From: Bacteroides sp.
GTDB lineage: Bacteria > Bacteroidota > Bacteroidia > Bacteroidales > Marinifilaceae
Reading direction: 5' to 3'
NCBI GenBank assembly: GCA_021771575.1
Contig: JAETOX010000013.1
Span: 1-43,409, forward strand
DNA: 43,409 nucleotides
Position numbers and translations under genes: made by a program. Below are positions 1 to 7,968 of the stretch, one piece after another (the first letter of the stretch is position 1; the number at the start of each line of letters is the position of its first letter). Below the pieces are notes generated by a model. The model was not told where the DNA came from. It ran no database searches and saw only the letters and a list, made by a program, of their open reading frames with translations.

Positions 1-1244
1 GTATAAAATTCAATTTGTTCTTTTATTCCGGGAAACTCCCGGCTGAGGGCATCAATCAGGCGTTCGGCCCGGCGGGCTTTGAACTCCCGATAATGTTCTC
101 CCCGTTTTTCCACCGAAGTATCTTCCCACTGCCGCACCTCTTCATAACGCATATAAGAAATGATCAGGGCACTCTCGCTATAATCGCCACCGTCCGTAGG
201 GGCCTGGTGCATATAAAGGTATCCGCGAGGCCAATCATCGTCCGTATAATCGGCACAACTCCATACATCCGGCACCGCATAATGGAAGAAATTACTGTTG
301 TAATAAGGAACCTTTCCTTTCTTGAAGGTCAGATATACGGTAAATCCCGCGACAGTATTTTCCAAATGCCGCACCCGCCGGCAATAGGAACGTTTCACCA
401 TTTCCCCGGCCAGCATCCCCACCATCGCCTGCGGATGAATAGCCGAAATAAACCGGTCGCCTTCGACATAACGCCCGTCTTTCAATTGTACCCCTTTCAC
501 CCCTGCCAGGGTCCCCCGGATTTCCACTACTTCGCTGTTATTCCACACCTCTCCTCCCATCCGGCGGATAGAAGCCACCAAACTATCTGCGATGGTCTGC
601 CCGCCTCCGACAATCCGGTAGGCACTCTGTAAATAAGAATTGTGCAGGAAAGCATGGATATAGAAAGGTGTGCATCCTTTCTTTCCAGCGTATAAAGGTG
701 TATTCCCGGCCAGTACATTCCGTAATACCGGATCGGCCGTCAACCGGGCGATATATTCACTGGCGCTGGTTTTCACATATTCCACTTCCAGCGGCAATGC
801 CTGTCCCACTTCTTCCAAACGTGAAACCGGAGAACTGACCGACAGTTTATATAAATCTTCCGTATAACGCTGTAAAGCTTCCCGCTCCGTCGGAAAAAAG
901 CGGGCCAATTGTTCCCGCCAGGGTTCATACCCCATGGCCGAAGGATAACGGCATCCTCCGTAGGAAACGACATCGAAAGCCTGTTCATCTAGCTTCCGTA
1001 AACGGATATCGCCCAGCAAATCAAAATATTTCCAGAAACGATAGAGCAATTGCCCCGGCTCTACACTACCGACATAGTGCATACCGGTATCGAAAAGTAT
1101 TCCATGCCGCCGGAAAGATTGCAGACATCCTCCTACCACGGCATTCTTTTCAAGTACCACCACGCGACTTCCGTGTTTGCTGAGTATGTATCCGCAAAGC
1201 AGACCCCCTAAACCTCCTCCGACGATGACGACATCATATTTCAT
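1..1244 (-). CDS. FAD/NAD(P)-dependent oxidoreductase, phytoene desaturase/retinol saturase-like (partial, runs off left edge)
   Basis: The frame is open from an ATG at 1244 to the window edge, giving about 414 residues with no stop, so the C-terminus is missing. The N-terminus has a dinucleotide-binding fold: VVIVGGGLGG at residues 5-14, followed by the strand end VVVLEKN around 28-34. GGGQTIADSL in the middle resembles the substrate-domain signature of carotenoid desaturases, isomerases and retinol saturases. Such enzymes change the oxidation state or geometry of conjugated double bonds, which fits a polyene pathway. The start ATG overlaps the stop of the preceding exporter gene as ATGA (1241-1244), so translation is probably coupled. 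Family members are usually near 500 residues, so roughly 80-90 residues may lie outside. The exact substrate is inference. Confidence 0.8.
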   Translation of the reverse strand, partial: MKYDVVIVGGGLGGLLCGYILSKHGSRVVVLEKNAVVGGCLQSFRRHGILFDTGMHYVGSVEPGQLLYRFWKYFDLLGDIRLRKLDEQAFDVVSYGGCRYPSAMGYEPWREQLARFFPTEREALQRYTEDLYKLSVSSPVSRLEEVGQALPLEVEYVKTSASEYIARLTADPVLRNVLAGNTPLYAGKKGCTPFYIHAFLHNSYLQSAYRIVGGGQTIADSLVASIRRMGGEVWNNSEVVEIRGTLAGVKGVQLKDGRYVEGDRFISAIHPQAMVGMLAGEMVKRSYCRRVRHLENTVAGFTVYLTFKKGKVPYYNSNFFHYAVPDVWSCADYTDDDWPRGYLYMHQAPTDGGDYSESALIISYMRYEEVRQWEDTSVEKRGEHYREFKARRAERLIDALSREFPGIKEQIEFY

Positions 1245-4200
1245 GGCTTCAGGTCTATTAAATAATCATAATCCGCTGCCGGAATATCCGACCGGGCTGC
1301 TACCCGGTATTGCAAACGTTCCGGACGCAAACGGCACCAGGCCGCAATATCTATTTTCCCGGCATCTTCATCAATGGCCAGGATATTCACATCTTTTCTG
1401 ACTAAAGCACACAAAAGGGCGAACGCACCGACACCACACCCGTCAATCAGCACCCGGGCATGCGGCGGTATTCCGGTTATCAACCGCTCGCTCTCCTCCA
1501 TCTTTCTCAAACGGGTACGCACTTCCTGCTCTACTTCCCGGCCTTTATAGATATAGCTTCCCTTCACTGCATTCCGGAAATACCGGACAGTTTCGGTCTG
1601 TTCCGCTATAGCCTCGTATTCCCGGACAAAAAGTTTCCGCACCGCCCGTGTCCGTTCTGCATAGTTTTCGCCGAACGAACGGTCGTCGGGAGTGATACGG
1701 GGTAACACTTTGACGGTGACACTTCCTTTCCTCAGCAACAGTTCGGCCTTAGGCAGCACATGACCGATACCGTGAAAAACAACCGGGATAATATCCAGTT
1801 TCAGCTGTTCGGCCAGATAAAAGGCTCCCCGATGGAAGCGGCGTATAGAACAATCCTCGGAGCGCGTACCTTCCGGAAAGACGACAATCGAATAGCCCTG
1901 ACGTACCAATCCCTCCAAACGTCCCACACTCTGTTCGATGCCGTCCGCCACCGGATAGAAATCGGCAAACCGGATGATGCGCCCGTAAAACGGACAATGC
2001 CAGACCCATTCATTGGTGAGCACGACCACTTTGGGCGATAACATCAGCACATACATCAAATCGAGATGGGCCTGATGATTGCAGACAATAATCCCCGGAC
2101 GGGAAAAGTCCTCTCCCGCCGTATTGATCAAGCGGCTGCGAATTCCCGGCAGATGGGCCACCACCCAACGGGAAACACCGCATAATACCTCATGAAAACG
2201 TAATTTGCGTTCTGCCGTCGGTTTATGCCACCTTAGCCATATATAGCCGTATATTGTCAATAAAGCGCTTCCGATCAGGAAAACCACAAAAGCGTATGCC
2301 GTTACGCCCAAATTCCGCAAAGTAACAGGCATTAAGCGGCGCTGTCCTTTTTTCTCCACCATCCACCGAAAAATCAAAGGCGGAATAATGAAAGCAATCA
2401 GCACCACGCAAGCCATACCGATCACCGTCACTTCAGCCAGCGAACGCATAGCAGGATGCTCGGCCATAATCAAGGTCCCGACACCGATAAACATGGTCAC
2501 AGCCGAAAGCACAACGGAAGTCTTATAGGAAGCCAGCATTTTCTTTCCCCGGGCATATTCGTACATCAGTCCATCGACGATAAAAATGGTGTAATCGTCC
2601 CCTAATCCGAAAATAAAAGTGGCCAAAATAATATTGACAATGTTAAAGCGGATATCCATCAGCCCCATGATTCCCAAAATCCACAGCCAACTGATGGTCA
2701 TCGGGAGAAAAGCAATCAGGGTGAGCTCCACCCTTCCGAAAGCAAACCAGATAAAGAAAAGCACCAGGAAACCGCAAATGTAAAAGACGGTATTGAAATC
2801 GTCGGAAAGCACATCGACCATCCGTTCGGTCACTGTCAACGCATCGAAAGCAAAAGACCGGCCTTCACTTCCCAAGTCCTCATATATTTGCTGTGTTTTC
2901 GAAGGATCGGCATACAAAATGGAAATCAGGGCCGTCCGTTCTCCTTTCTGAATCAGGTATTCTTTCAGGAAAGTGTCCCGTAATACCTGGAAATAGCCGG
3001 GATTTTCCACCTGAAATTCTTTTTTCCACAATTGTTCGAAAGGTTCGAAAGCCCCGGGACGGAAACCGGCCTTTTGCCCTTGCTCATCGGCAATCGCGGG
3101 CAAACGGTCGCCCCAGGCAGCCTTAAAACGGTTCCAACGGGCAATTTTCACCTCCTGCAACGAATCCGACAACAGGAAATGACCGATCCCGGCACATCCC
3201 GTTACATCTCCCTGCCGAATCAAACGGTCGAGCCGGGGAGCTTGTCTTTCGTATTCCCGTAAAGCTTCGTTTAAAGAGCTTCCCTCCGAAACATAGTAAA
3301 TACTTTTTTCCCCTAAAGTGGTATAACCGCTCAATTCGGCAAAGGCTTTCTTTTGAGCGGGAGTCATATAATTGATTTTCTGAAAATCGGTTTCGAAGGT
3401 CACGCGATTGCTGTAAAAAGAAAAGAACACAGTCAGAACCACGACCAACCATACCCATATCCGCTTTTCCTCCAGCCGGAACCCGACAACATGTTCCAGC
3501 CATCCTTCCTGCCGGCTCTCTACGTTTCCTTTCACCCAATGGGGCATAAAACACAATACAAAAAGAATGGTCCCCACCAAAGAGAATGCGGCAAATAGTC
3601 CCAGATCGCGCATGGCCGCAGCACTGATAAACAATAAACTCAGGAAAGCCCCTACCGTAGTGATATTGCCGGTCACCATCGGATTGACAATATCCTGCAA
3701 GGCAGCCCGTGGATCGGGCCGATGCTTCAAATGAATCAGGTAATGCAAGGAATAATCGACAGCAATTCCCAGAATGACCGAACCGGCCCCAATAGCGATT
3801 GCCGATACGGTTCCCTTGAAAACAACTAAAAGAGCCAAGCCCAGAGAAGCACCGAAAGCCACCGGAATGCAAACCAGCAACAAAGGCCGCAGACTACGAA
3901 AAAACCATCCCAATAAAGCCACTATCAGAACTAAAGAAATAATCAGGGCTTGCCAGGCATCGGTTTTAATCCGCTCGGCATTCGCCACTGCCACCAAAGG
4001 AGCTCCGAAATAATCTACCCGCACTTGTTCGGGCAAAAGGTCCGCAGCCCGTTCCAAGGCCGCCGATAACAAAGCATTCCGGGCGGTTTCACTTCCACCG
4101 AAAGCAGACGTAACGAACATAATCAGTTGGGTGGTGTCGGCCGAAAAAATATAGTCGTCTACCAAACGGTAGTATTCGTTCAATTGAAAATTTTTCAACC

Positions 4201-4768
4201 GGTTCAACACCGGAGTGAAGAAATGAAAAGGATCGGTCAGGATGTTTCCTTTGACCGCCATGCCGGCAGGAGATACCAATAAGGAGCGATTGGTCGTAAA
4301 TGTTCCATGAAAATTACCCGCAGCAATCAGGGAATCGGCACGGTGATAATCTTCCTCTTCGAGGAAATAAGGCATATTCGCGGTCAGAAATTCCACAACA
4401 TCCAAAAAACCGGTGACATCTACCCGATATTGTATTTCTTTGATAAAACCGCTTTGGAGCAGGGAATCCAACCGACCGGCAAACACTTCGGCACCCTCGA
4501 TCAAATGATCCACACGCTCTGAATCTTCTGCCAAACTATCGGCCAGGGAAAAGCGGATAAAAATCTTATCGGCAATCCCCATATTCTTATACACGAAGTT
4601 CAGGCGTTCATTCTCGGGATTGTCGGGCAAAAAACCGGCAATATCTTCATTCATGGAAATCTGCCCGGCCATCCACACCAGAACCACGAACACCACCGCC
4701 GGAATTCCAATCCTCATCCAGAGACGGGCATGCAACAGGTCATATATTTTCAGAAAAAACCGGGTCAT
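1241..4768 (-). CDS. Trifunctional MMPL/RND exporter - PlsC-type acyltransferase - methyltransferase-like fusion protein
   Basis: The protein has 1175 residues in three parts. Residues 1-800 form an MMPL/RND-type exporter: a first TM helix near 20-35, a periplasmic loop, a TM bundle near 270-415, a second loop, and a second bundle near 657-800. The paired motifs GIAVDYSLHYL (334-344) and GLGDDYTIFIVDG (721-733) lie in the equivalent TM helices of the two halves. Residues about 880-1030 are a lysophospholipid acyltransferase domain, with NHQAHLD (HX4D, 897-903) and FPEGTRS (964-970). Residues about 1100-1175 look like the start of a class I SAM methyltransferase fold (VLIDGCGVG, then ILAIDED), but the segment is short. 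It overlaps the genes on both sides by ATGA. I infer it exports and acylates the polyene lipid. MMPL proteins are standard members of aryl polyene clusters. Confidence 0.9.
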   Translation of the reverse strand: MTRFFLKIYDLLHARLWMRIGIPAVVFVVLVWMAGQISMNEDIAGFLPDNPENERLNFVYKNMGIADKIFIRFSLADSLAEDSERVDHLIEGAEVFAGRLDSLLQSGFIKEIQYRVDVTGFLDVVEFLTANMPYFLEEEDYHRADSLIAAGNFHGTFTTNRSLLVSPAGMAVKGNILTDPFHFFTPVLNRLKNFQLNEYYRLVDDYIFSADTTQLIMFVTSAFGGSETARNALLSAALERAADLLPEQVRVDYFGAPLVAVANAERIKTDAWQALIISLVLIVALLGWFFRSLRPLLLVCIPVAFGASLGLALLVVFKGTVSAIAIGAGSVILGIAVDYSLHYLIHLKHRPDPRAALQDIVNPMVTGNITTVGAFLSLLFISAAAMRDLGLFAAFSLVGTILFVLCFMPHWVKGNVESRQEGWLEHVVGFRLEEKRIWVWLVVVLTVFFSFYSNRVTFETDFQKINYMTPAQKKAFAELSGYTTLGEKSIYYVSEGSSLNEALREYERQAPRLDRLIRQGDVTGCAGIGHFLLSDSLQEVKIARWNRFKAAWGDRLPAIADEQGQKAGFRPGAFEPFEQLWKKEFQVENPGYFQVLRDTFLKEYLIQKGERTALISILYADPSKTQQIYEDLGSEGRSFAFDALTVTERMVDVLSDDFNTVFYICGFLVLFFIWFAFGRVELTLIAFLPMTISWLWILGIMGLMDIRFNIVNIILATFIFGLGDDYTIFIVDGLMYEYARGKKMLASYKTSVVLSAVTMFIGVGTLIMAEHPAMRSLAEVTVIGMACVVLIAFIIPPLIFRWMVEKKGQRRLMPVTLRNLGVTAYAFVVFLIGSALLTIYGYIWLRWHKPTAERKLRFHEVLCGVSRWVVAHLPGIRSRLINTAGEDFSRPGIIVCNHQAHLDLMYVLMLSPKVVVLTNEWVWHCPFYGRIIRFADFYPVADGIEQSVGRLEGLVRQGYSIVVFPEGTRSEDCSIRRFHRGAFYLAEQLKLDIIPVVFHGIGHVLPKAELLLRKGSVTVKVLPRITPDDRSFGENYAERTRAVRKLFVREYEAIAEQTETVRYFRNAVKGSYIYKGREVEQEVRTRLRKMEESERLITGIPPHARVLIDGCGVGAFALLCALVRKDVNILAIDEDAGKIDIAAWCRLRPERLQYRVAARSDIPAADYDYLIDLKP

Positions 4769-5523
4769 ATTTTTCTCATCAATCGTCGGTACAACATTTT
4801 AGGATAACCATATAGCAAAGCCCCGAACACAAACACCGTATTCAAGACGCTGATCCGGGCAAAATCACGGAAAGGCCGGAAGTGCGTCACCCGTTCTCCC
4901 GCCGGGGCATAATATACTTCGATCGGGATTGCCCGCAAGGGAATACCTTCCCATGCCGCCCTGACCAACATTTCCAACTCGCTCTCATAGCGGTGGGTGT
5001 AAATATGCATTTTTTGCATGCGTTGTATCGGATAAAGCCGGAATCCCGACTGTGTATCCGGGAAATCGATACCTGTCTGCACCCGAAACCAAAAATTGGA
5101 AAAACGGTTGGCAAAAGTATTTCCCCCCGGCATATTCTTTTGTTTTAACAGCCGGCTTCCCACAATCAATCCCCCGGGAATACGCTCCGCCTCTTCAACA
5201 AAGCCTGCCAGATCGCCGATACGGTGTTGTCCGTCCGTGTCCATCGTCAGGGCATACTCGTATCCTAATTCCAGGGCCTTGCGGAATCCTTGTTTCAGTG
5301 CATATCCCTTTCCCCGGTTCCGTTCATAAGTCACCAGCGTAATCCGCTCCGCATAGCGTTTCAATATCTCCGCCGTTCCATCGGTCGAACCGTCGTTCAC
5401 CACAATCAATCCGGCCGTACAAACCAATAAATCGTCCACAACCTGAGCCAGTGTCCCCGCATTATTATAGGTCGGCAACACCACACAAATTTTCAGTTGT
5501 TTCAATTTATCGGTTATATCCAT
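4765..5523 (-). CDS. Glycosyltransferase family 2
   Basis: This is a 252-residue GT-A fold enzyme. VVLPTYNNAGTL (14-25) and VVNDGSTDGT (41-50) form the nucleotide-sugar binding site, and MDTDGQH (94-100) carries the DxD metal-binding motif at D95-D97. A hydrophobic stretch near residues 225-242 suggests membrane association at the C-terminus, as in dolichyl-phosphate-mannose-synthase-like members. It overlaps the downstream exporter by ATGA (4765-4768), and its start lies 17 bases inside the upstream dehydratase gene. Context suggests it puts a sugar on the lipid carrier or polyene head group. The donor and acceptor cannot be read from the sequence. Confidence 0.9.
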   Translation of the reverse strand: MDITDKLKQLKICVVLPTYNNAGTLAQVVDDLLVCTAGLIVVNDGSTDGTAEILKRYAERITLVTYERNRGKGYALKQGFRKALELGYEYALTMDTDGQHRIGDLAGFVEEAERIPGGLIVGSRLLKQKNMPGGNTFANRFSNFWFRVQTGIDFPDTQSGFRLYPIQRMQKMHIYTHRYESELEMLVRAAWEGIPLRAIPIEVYYAPAGERVTHFRPFRDFARISVLNTVFVFGALLYGYPKMLYRRLMRKI

Positions 5524-5881
5524 GGTATTCTACACTGATTTTTGCAAATACAATCACCTCATCGCTGAGAGTCACCGAAGCCTTGATTCCTTCTCCGATT
5601 TCCGTATATTCCACAGTAAACAAAGGTTCAGGATGTAGCTGCGGACTCAATATATTCAAAAACTTAATATTCTTCGCGTTCACCATTTGTAAAGTCCGGC
5701 CGGTGTTCCGTTCTATCAATTCCTGACACATTTGCAGGATACACACCCCGGGGGTAATGGGATTTCCAGGAAAGTGCGCCTGATATATGACATGCTGCGG
5801 ATTCAGTTTTATCCGAACCTGAAATCTCTGCGGCATCTGTTTTTCTTCTATTATCCCGTAAAAATTTTCTAACATAGACAT
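5507..5881 (-). CDS. Hotdog-fold 3-hydroxyacyl-ACP dehydratase (FabZ/ApeI-like)
   Basis: This 124-residue single hotdog domain has HFPGNPITPGV at residues 36-46, the FabZ/FabA active-site helix signature, with H36 in the catalytic position. The acidic residue that normally follows in FabZ (PGVLILE) is replaced by Gln here (PGVCILQ, Q50), so the chemistry may be altered or need a partner. In the pathway it would dehydrate beta-hydroxyacyl-ACP intermediates to form the conjugated double bonds. It lies 9 bases after the LolA-like gene and overlaps the glycosyltransferase gene by 17 bases. A second, more divergent hotdog dehydratase lies at 11668-12099, and the two may act together. Confidence 0.8.
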   Translation of the reverse strand: MSMLENFYGIIEEKQMPQRFQVRIKLNPQHVIYQAHFPGNPITPGVCILQMCQELIERNTGRTLQMVNAKNIKFLNILSPQLHPEPLFTVEYTEIGEGIKASVTLSDEVIVFAKISVEYHGYNR

Positions 5882-5890
5882 ATCCCCTGT

Positions 5891-6529
5891 TTATAGCCGG
5901 AATAAACTTTCACCGAGTTTTCTGTTTACTTTTTTATCCTTAAAGCTGATACGGGTGACATCTTCCCCTTGCCGCATTTCCACAGCCCGGATCGTATGTT
6001 CCCGAATATCGAATTCCATCACCAATGCACTCATCATTTGAAGCATCCGGCGGTTTTTAGGCACCAGGGTAATCCGGAAGACCTCGCCCCCCAATTCATA
6101 CGTAGGCGTAAACCTCTCTTCATCCACTACTTTTTGTCCACTGATGCAAGCGAGAATCATTTTGCCGATTTCCCCGAATACACGGGCTCCACCACCCCGG
6201 TCGGTTTCTTCTCCTTTTTTCATGACCGCCTTGCCATCGTTCATCACAAAATAATAAGATTCGGGCTGCCGGTATTCCCAACGCATCCGACTGGGCTTCT
6301 GATAATACATTTTCCCTTCCGATTCGGCCGTTTCGGCCAGTACGGCTATCGTTTTCCGTTGTACAAACGAACATTCCAGCGTTTCTATTTCTCCGGACAC
6401 CCGGGTTATCTGGTCCAACAACTGCTGCCGCTGTTCCGGGAATACAGGCACAAACTCCTGTGCCTTTGCTTTCCCCCAGCAAGTCATTATAATCAGACCG
6501 ATGATATAATATAATTTCATGTTTCCCAT
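5891..6529 (-). CDS. LolA-like outer-membrane lipoprotein carrier protein
   Basis: The protein has 212 residues. An N-terminal hydrophobic signal ends near AKAQ (about residue 24), giving a periplasmic protein; the alternative start MKLYY lies three codons in. The body matches the LolA/YceK-like pattern: an early LECSFVQRKT strand, EGKMYYQKPSRMRWEY (the LolA GxxxyxxPxrxRWeY signature), then FVMNDGKAVM. LolA-fold proteins carry acylated molecules across the periplasm. Inside this operon it more likely shuttles the polyene lipid, or helps the MMPL exporter, than serves bulk lipoproteins. It is spaced 4 and 9 bases from its neighbours. Similar LolA/MMPL pairs occur in aryl polyene clusters. Confidence 0.85.
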   Translation of the reverse strand: MGNMKLYYIIGLIIMTCWGKAKAQEFVPVFPEQRQQLLDQITRVSGEIETLECSFVQRKTIAVLAETAESEGKMYYQKPSRMRWEYRQPESYYFVMNDGKAVMKKGEETDRGGGARVFGEIGKMILACISGQKVVDEERFTPTYELGGEVFRITLVPKNRRMLQMMSALVMEFDIREHTIRAVEMRQGEDVTRISFKDKKVNRKLGESLFRL

Positions 6530-6533
6530 TTAT

Positions 6534-6890
6534 TTAATTTCGGGCCACCAAAGCAACCCCTGCCACAATCAGCATCACTCCGACCCAACGGGTAAGAGGC
6601 ACCGCCTCATGAAAAACGAATACAGCGACACACATCCCGAAAATATAGCTGATACTGATCATGGGATAGGCCATGCTGAACTCAAAATGCCGTAATATAT
6701 ACATCCATAATATCGTCGCCACTGCAATGCTGACACCCGAACAAGCCAATTGCCAGTTCACGACCACTTCTTTCAAAAAAGCCCACGACAGACGGAAGGC
6801 CCCCATCCTTGCCATAGCGAATTTCAGAAAGACCTGGGATGCCACCAAAAACAAGCTCTGCACAGTCGATAACAGAATCAATCTCCACAT
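6534..6890 (-). CDS. Small EamA/DMT-superfamily membrane protein (ArnE/EmrE-like size)
   Basis: I take the ATG at 6890, giving 118 residues. A longer frame reaches 7067, but its first 59 residues lie opposite real ketosynthase sequence and look non-native. The protein is almost entirely four TM helices, near residues 2-27, 39-62, 69-90 and 97-116, as in small DMT-superfamily transporters such as EmrE or the ArnE/ArnF flippase subunits. YPMISISYIFG in TM3 and a terminal VGVMLIVAGVAL helix are typical EamA features. The start overlaps the upstream pseudo-ketosynthase by 13 bases. A role as flippase for a lipid-linked intermediate is an inference from the glycosyltransferase and exporter neighbours. 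Confidence 0.75.
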   Translation of the reverse strand: MWRLILLSTVQSLFLVASQVFLKFAMARMGAFRLSWAFLKEVVVNWQLACSGVSIAVATILWMYILRHFEFSMAYPMISISYIFGMCVAVFVFHEAVPLTRWVGVMLIVAGVALVARN

Positions 6891-7927
6891 GACGACAACA
6901 AGATGAATGAATAGTCCTTTTCCTGCCAATGGTTCAACAGCAATATCCGCCGTATGCCTTTGATTTCCTTTCCGTCTTCCGCCAAAGAAGCCGGCAACAT
7001 GCCCTGTTTTAAACACACCGCAGCGGCATACATACCATAAGCCGGAGCCGTAAAAAATTCTCCGCAAAGCGGTTTATATACCGCCGTAGTTTGCCCGGCA
7101 GGCAAAGACAGGTTTCGGTATACCCGGTCGTTTTCCAGGTCTCCGTTTTTCCCGGTCATCACCACATCCACATCCTTCCAGTTCAGACCGAGACGATGCA
7201 GAAACAGCCCGGCCTCCCGGGTGAAATCGGGACAAGCGTAGGAAATAGACACCCCTTCTATCTGCGCCCAGGCTCCCTGAGCATTTTCCGACAAAGCAAA
7301 AGCAACACTTCCCTCTCCGGCAAACGTCCCTGCTGCCGGTTCCTGCACGATATGCAAAGAATTTTTCACCTCTTCGCGCCAATAACCGATACGTCCCAAA
7401 AGCCGGAAATAGGGCGGCGTCAATTCGTCGTAACCGCCCACCAAAGCCGAATGGATGCTGCCTTTTCCGAATAAGAGCATCGTTTCCTGCAAAGCACTCT
7501 CGAACGAAATTCCCCGGTGGACATGCGTATTGTTGTAACCGTGACATCCCAAGCGAATAGCAATCTGCGAACTGATGGTGTTGTGAGTCGACTGAATGAA
7601 AAAAGTCGGCTGCAGACAATGTTCGCCGTTCCGCACCATAGCATCCAGAAATTTCTCCGTATCTTCTACGCAACCGAGTCCTGTTCCCGACACAATCGCA
7701 TCGGGCATCGGAATCCCTGCTTCTTCGAGAGCCACCGACGAAGCGACAATCGCCCGTTTGACAATCTTGCTCATCCGCCTGGCCACCATCGGCTCCAGAA
7801 ATTTCCGGAACTCAGGTTCTATGCACCTCACCTGCGGTGAGGAATAAGCCACCGGCCGGAAGATACCCTCCTCCGACAAAGGTTCCTGAATAGAAACAGC
7901 AGCAACACCACCGATATATACTCCCAT
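6878..7927 (-). CDS. Ketosynthase homologue lacking the catalytic triad (chain-length-factor-like)
   Basis: This 349-residue protein has the thiolase fold of beta-ketoacyl-ACP synthases (an N-terminal SGTGLGCVEDTEKFLD region and ALVGGYDE at 161-168). Every catalytic position is changed. The nucleophile Cys region reads VHRGISFE, with Gly139 where ungapped alignment to the neighbouring ketosynthase puts Cys. The NAHGTGT His region reads MTGKNGD (Gly for His), and the second GHT motif reads CGEF (Glu for His). It follows an intact ketosynthase (7969-9174) by 41 bases, which suggests a heterodimer of active and inactive subunits, as with chain-length factors of type II polyketide synthases. A decayed enzyme is unlikely, since the frame is intact and ungapped. 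Confidence 0.8.
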   Translation of the reverse strand: MGVYIGGVAAVSIQEPLSEEGIFRPVAYSSPQVRCIEPEFRKFLEPMVARRMSKIVKRAIVASSVALEEAGIPMPDAIVSGTGLGCVEDTEKFLDAMVRNGEHCLQPTFFIQSTHNTISSQIAIRLGCHGYNNTHVHRGISFESALQETMLLFGKGSIHSALVGGYDELTPPYFRLLGRIGYWREEVKNSLHIVQEPAAGTFAGEGSVAFALSENAQGAWAQIEGVSISYACPDFTREAGLFLHRLGLNWKDVDVVMTGKNGDLENDRVYRNLSLPAGQTTAVYKPLCGEFFTAPAYGMYAAAVCLKQGMLPASLAEDGKEIKGIRRILLLNHWQEKDYSFILLSSCGD

Positions 7928-7968
7928 AGCATCCTTTCTTTTTATCCTGTTTATCCGTTTATAATCAT

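Noticed and set aside
15-632. Long plus-strand open frame opposite the oxidoreductase
   Set aside because: The minus-strand frame has a clear dinucleotide-binding fold and family signatures. The plus frame has none and is an antisense shadow.
3123-3872. 249-codon minus-strand frame within the exporter gene
   Set aside because: It is in another frame of a protein with recognisable MMPL motifs. Its composition is Gly/Arg/Cys-rich, as typical for out-of-frame reading.
7074-7673. 199-codon minus-strand frame in the pseudo-ketosynthase
   Set aside because: It lies out of frame with a full-length ketosynthase fold, and its Cys/Arg-rich composition is not protein-like.
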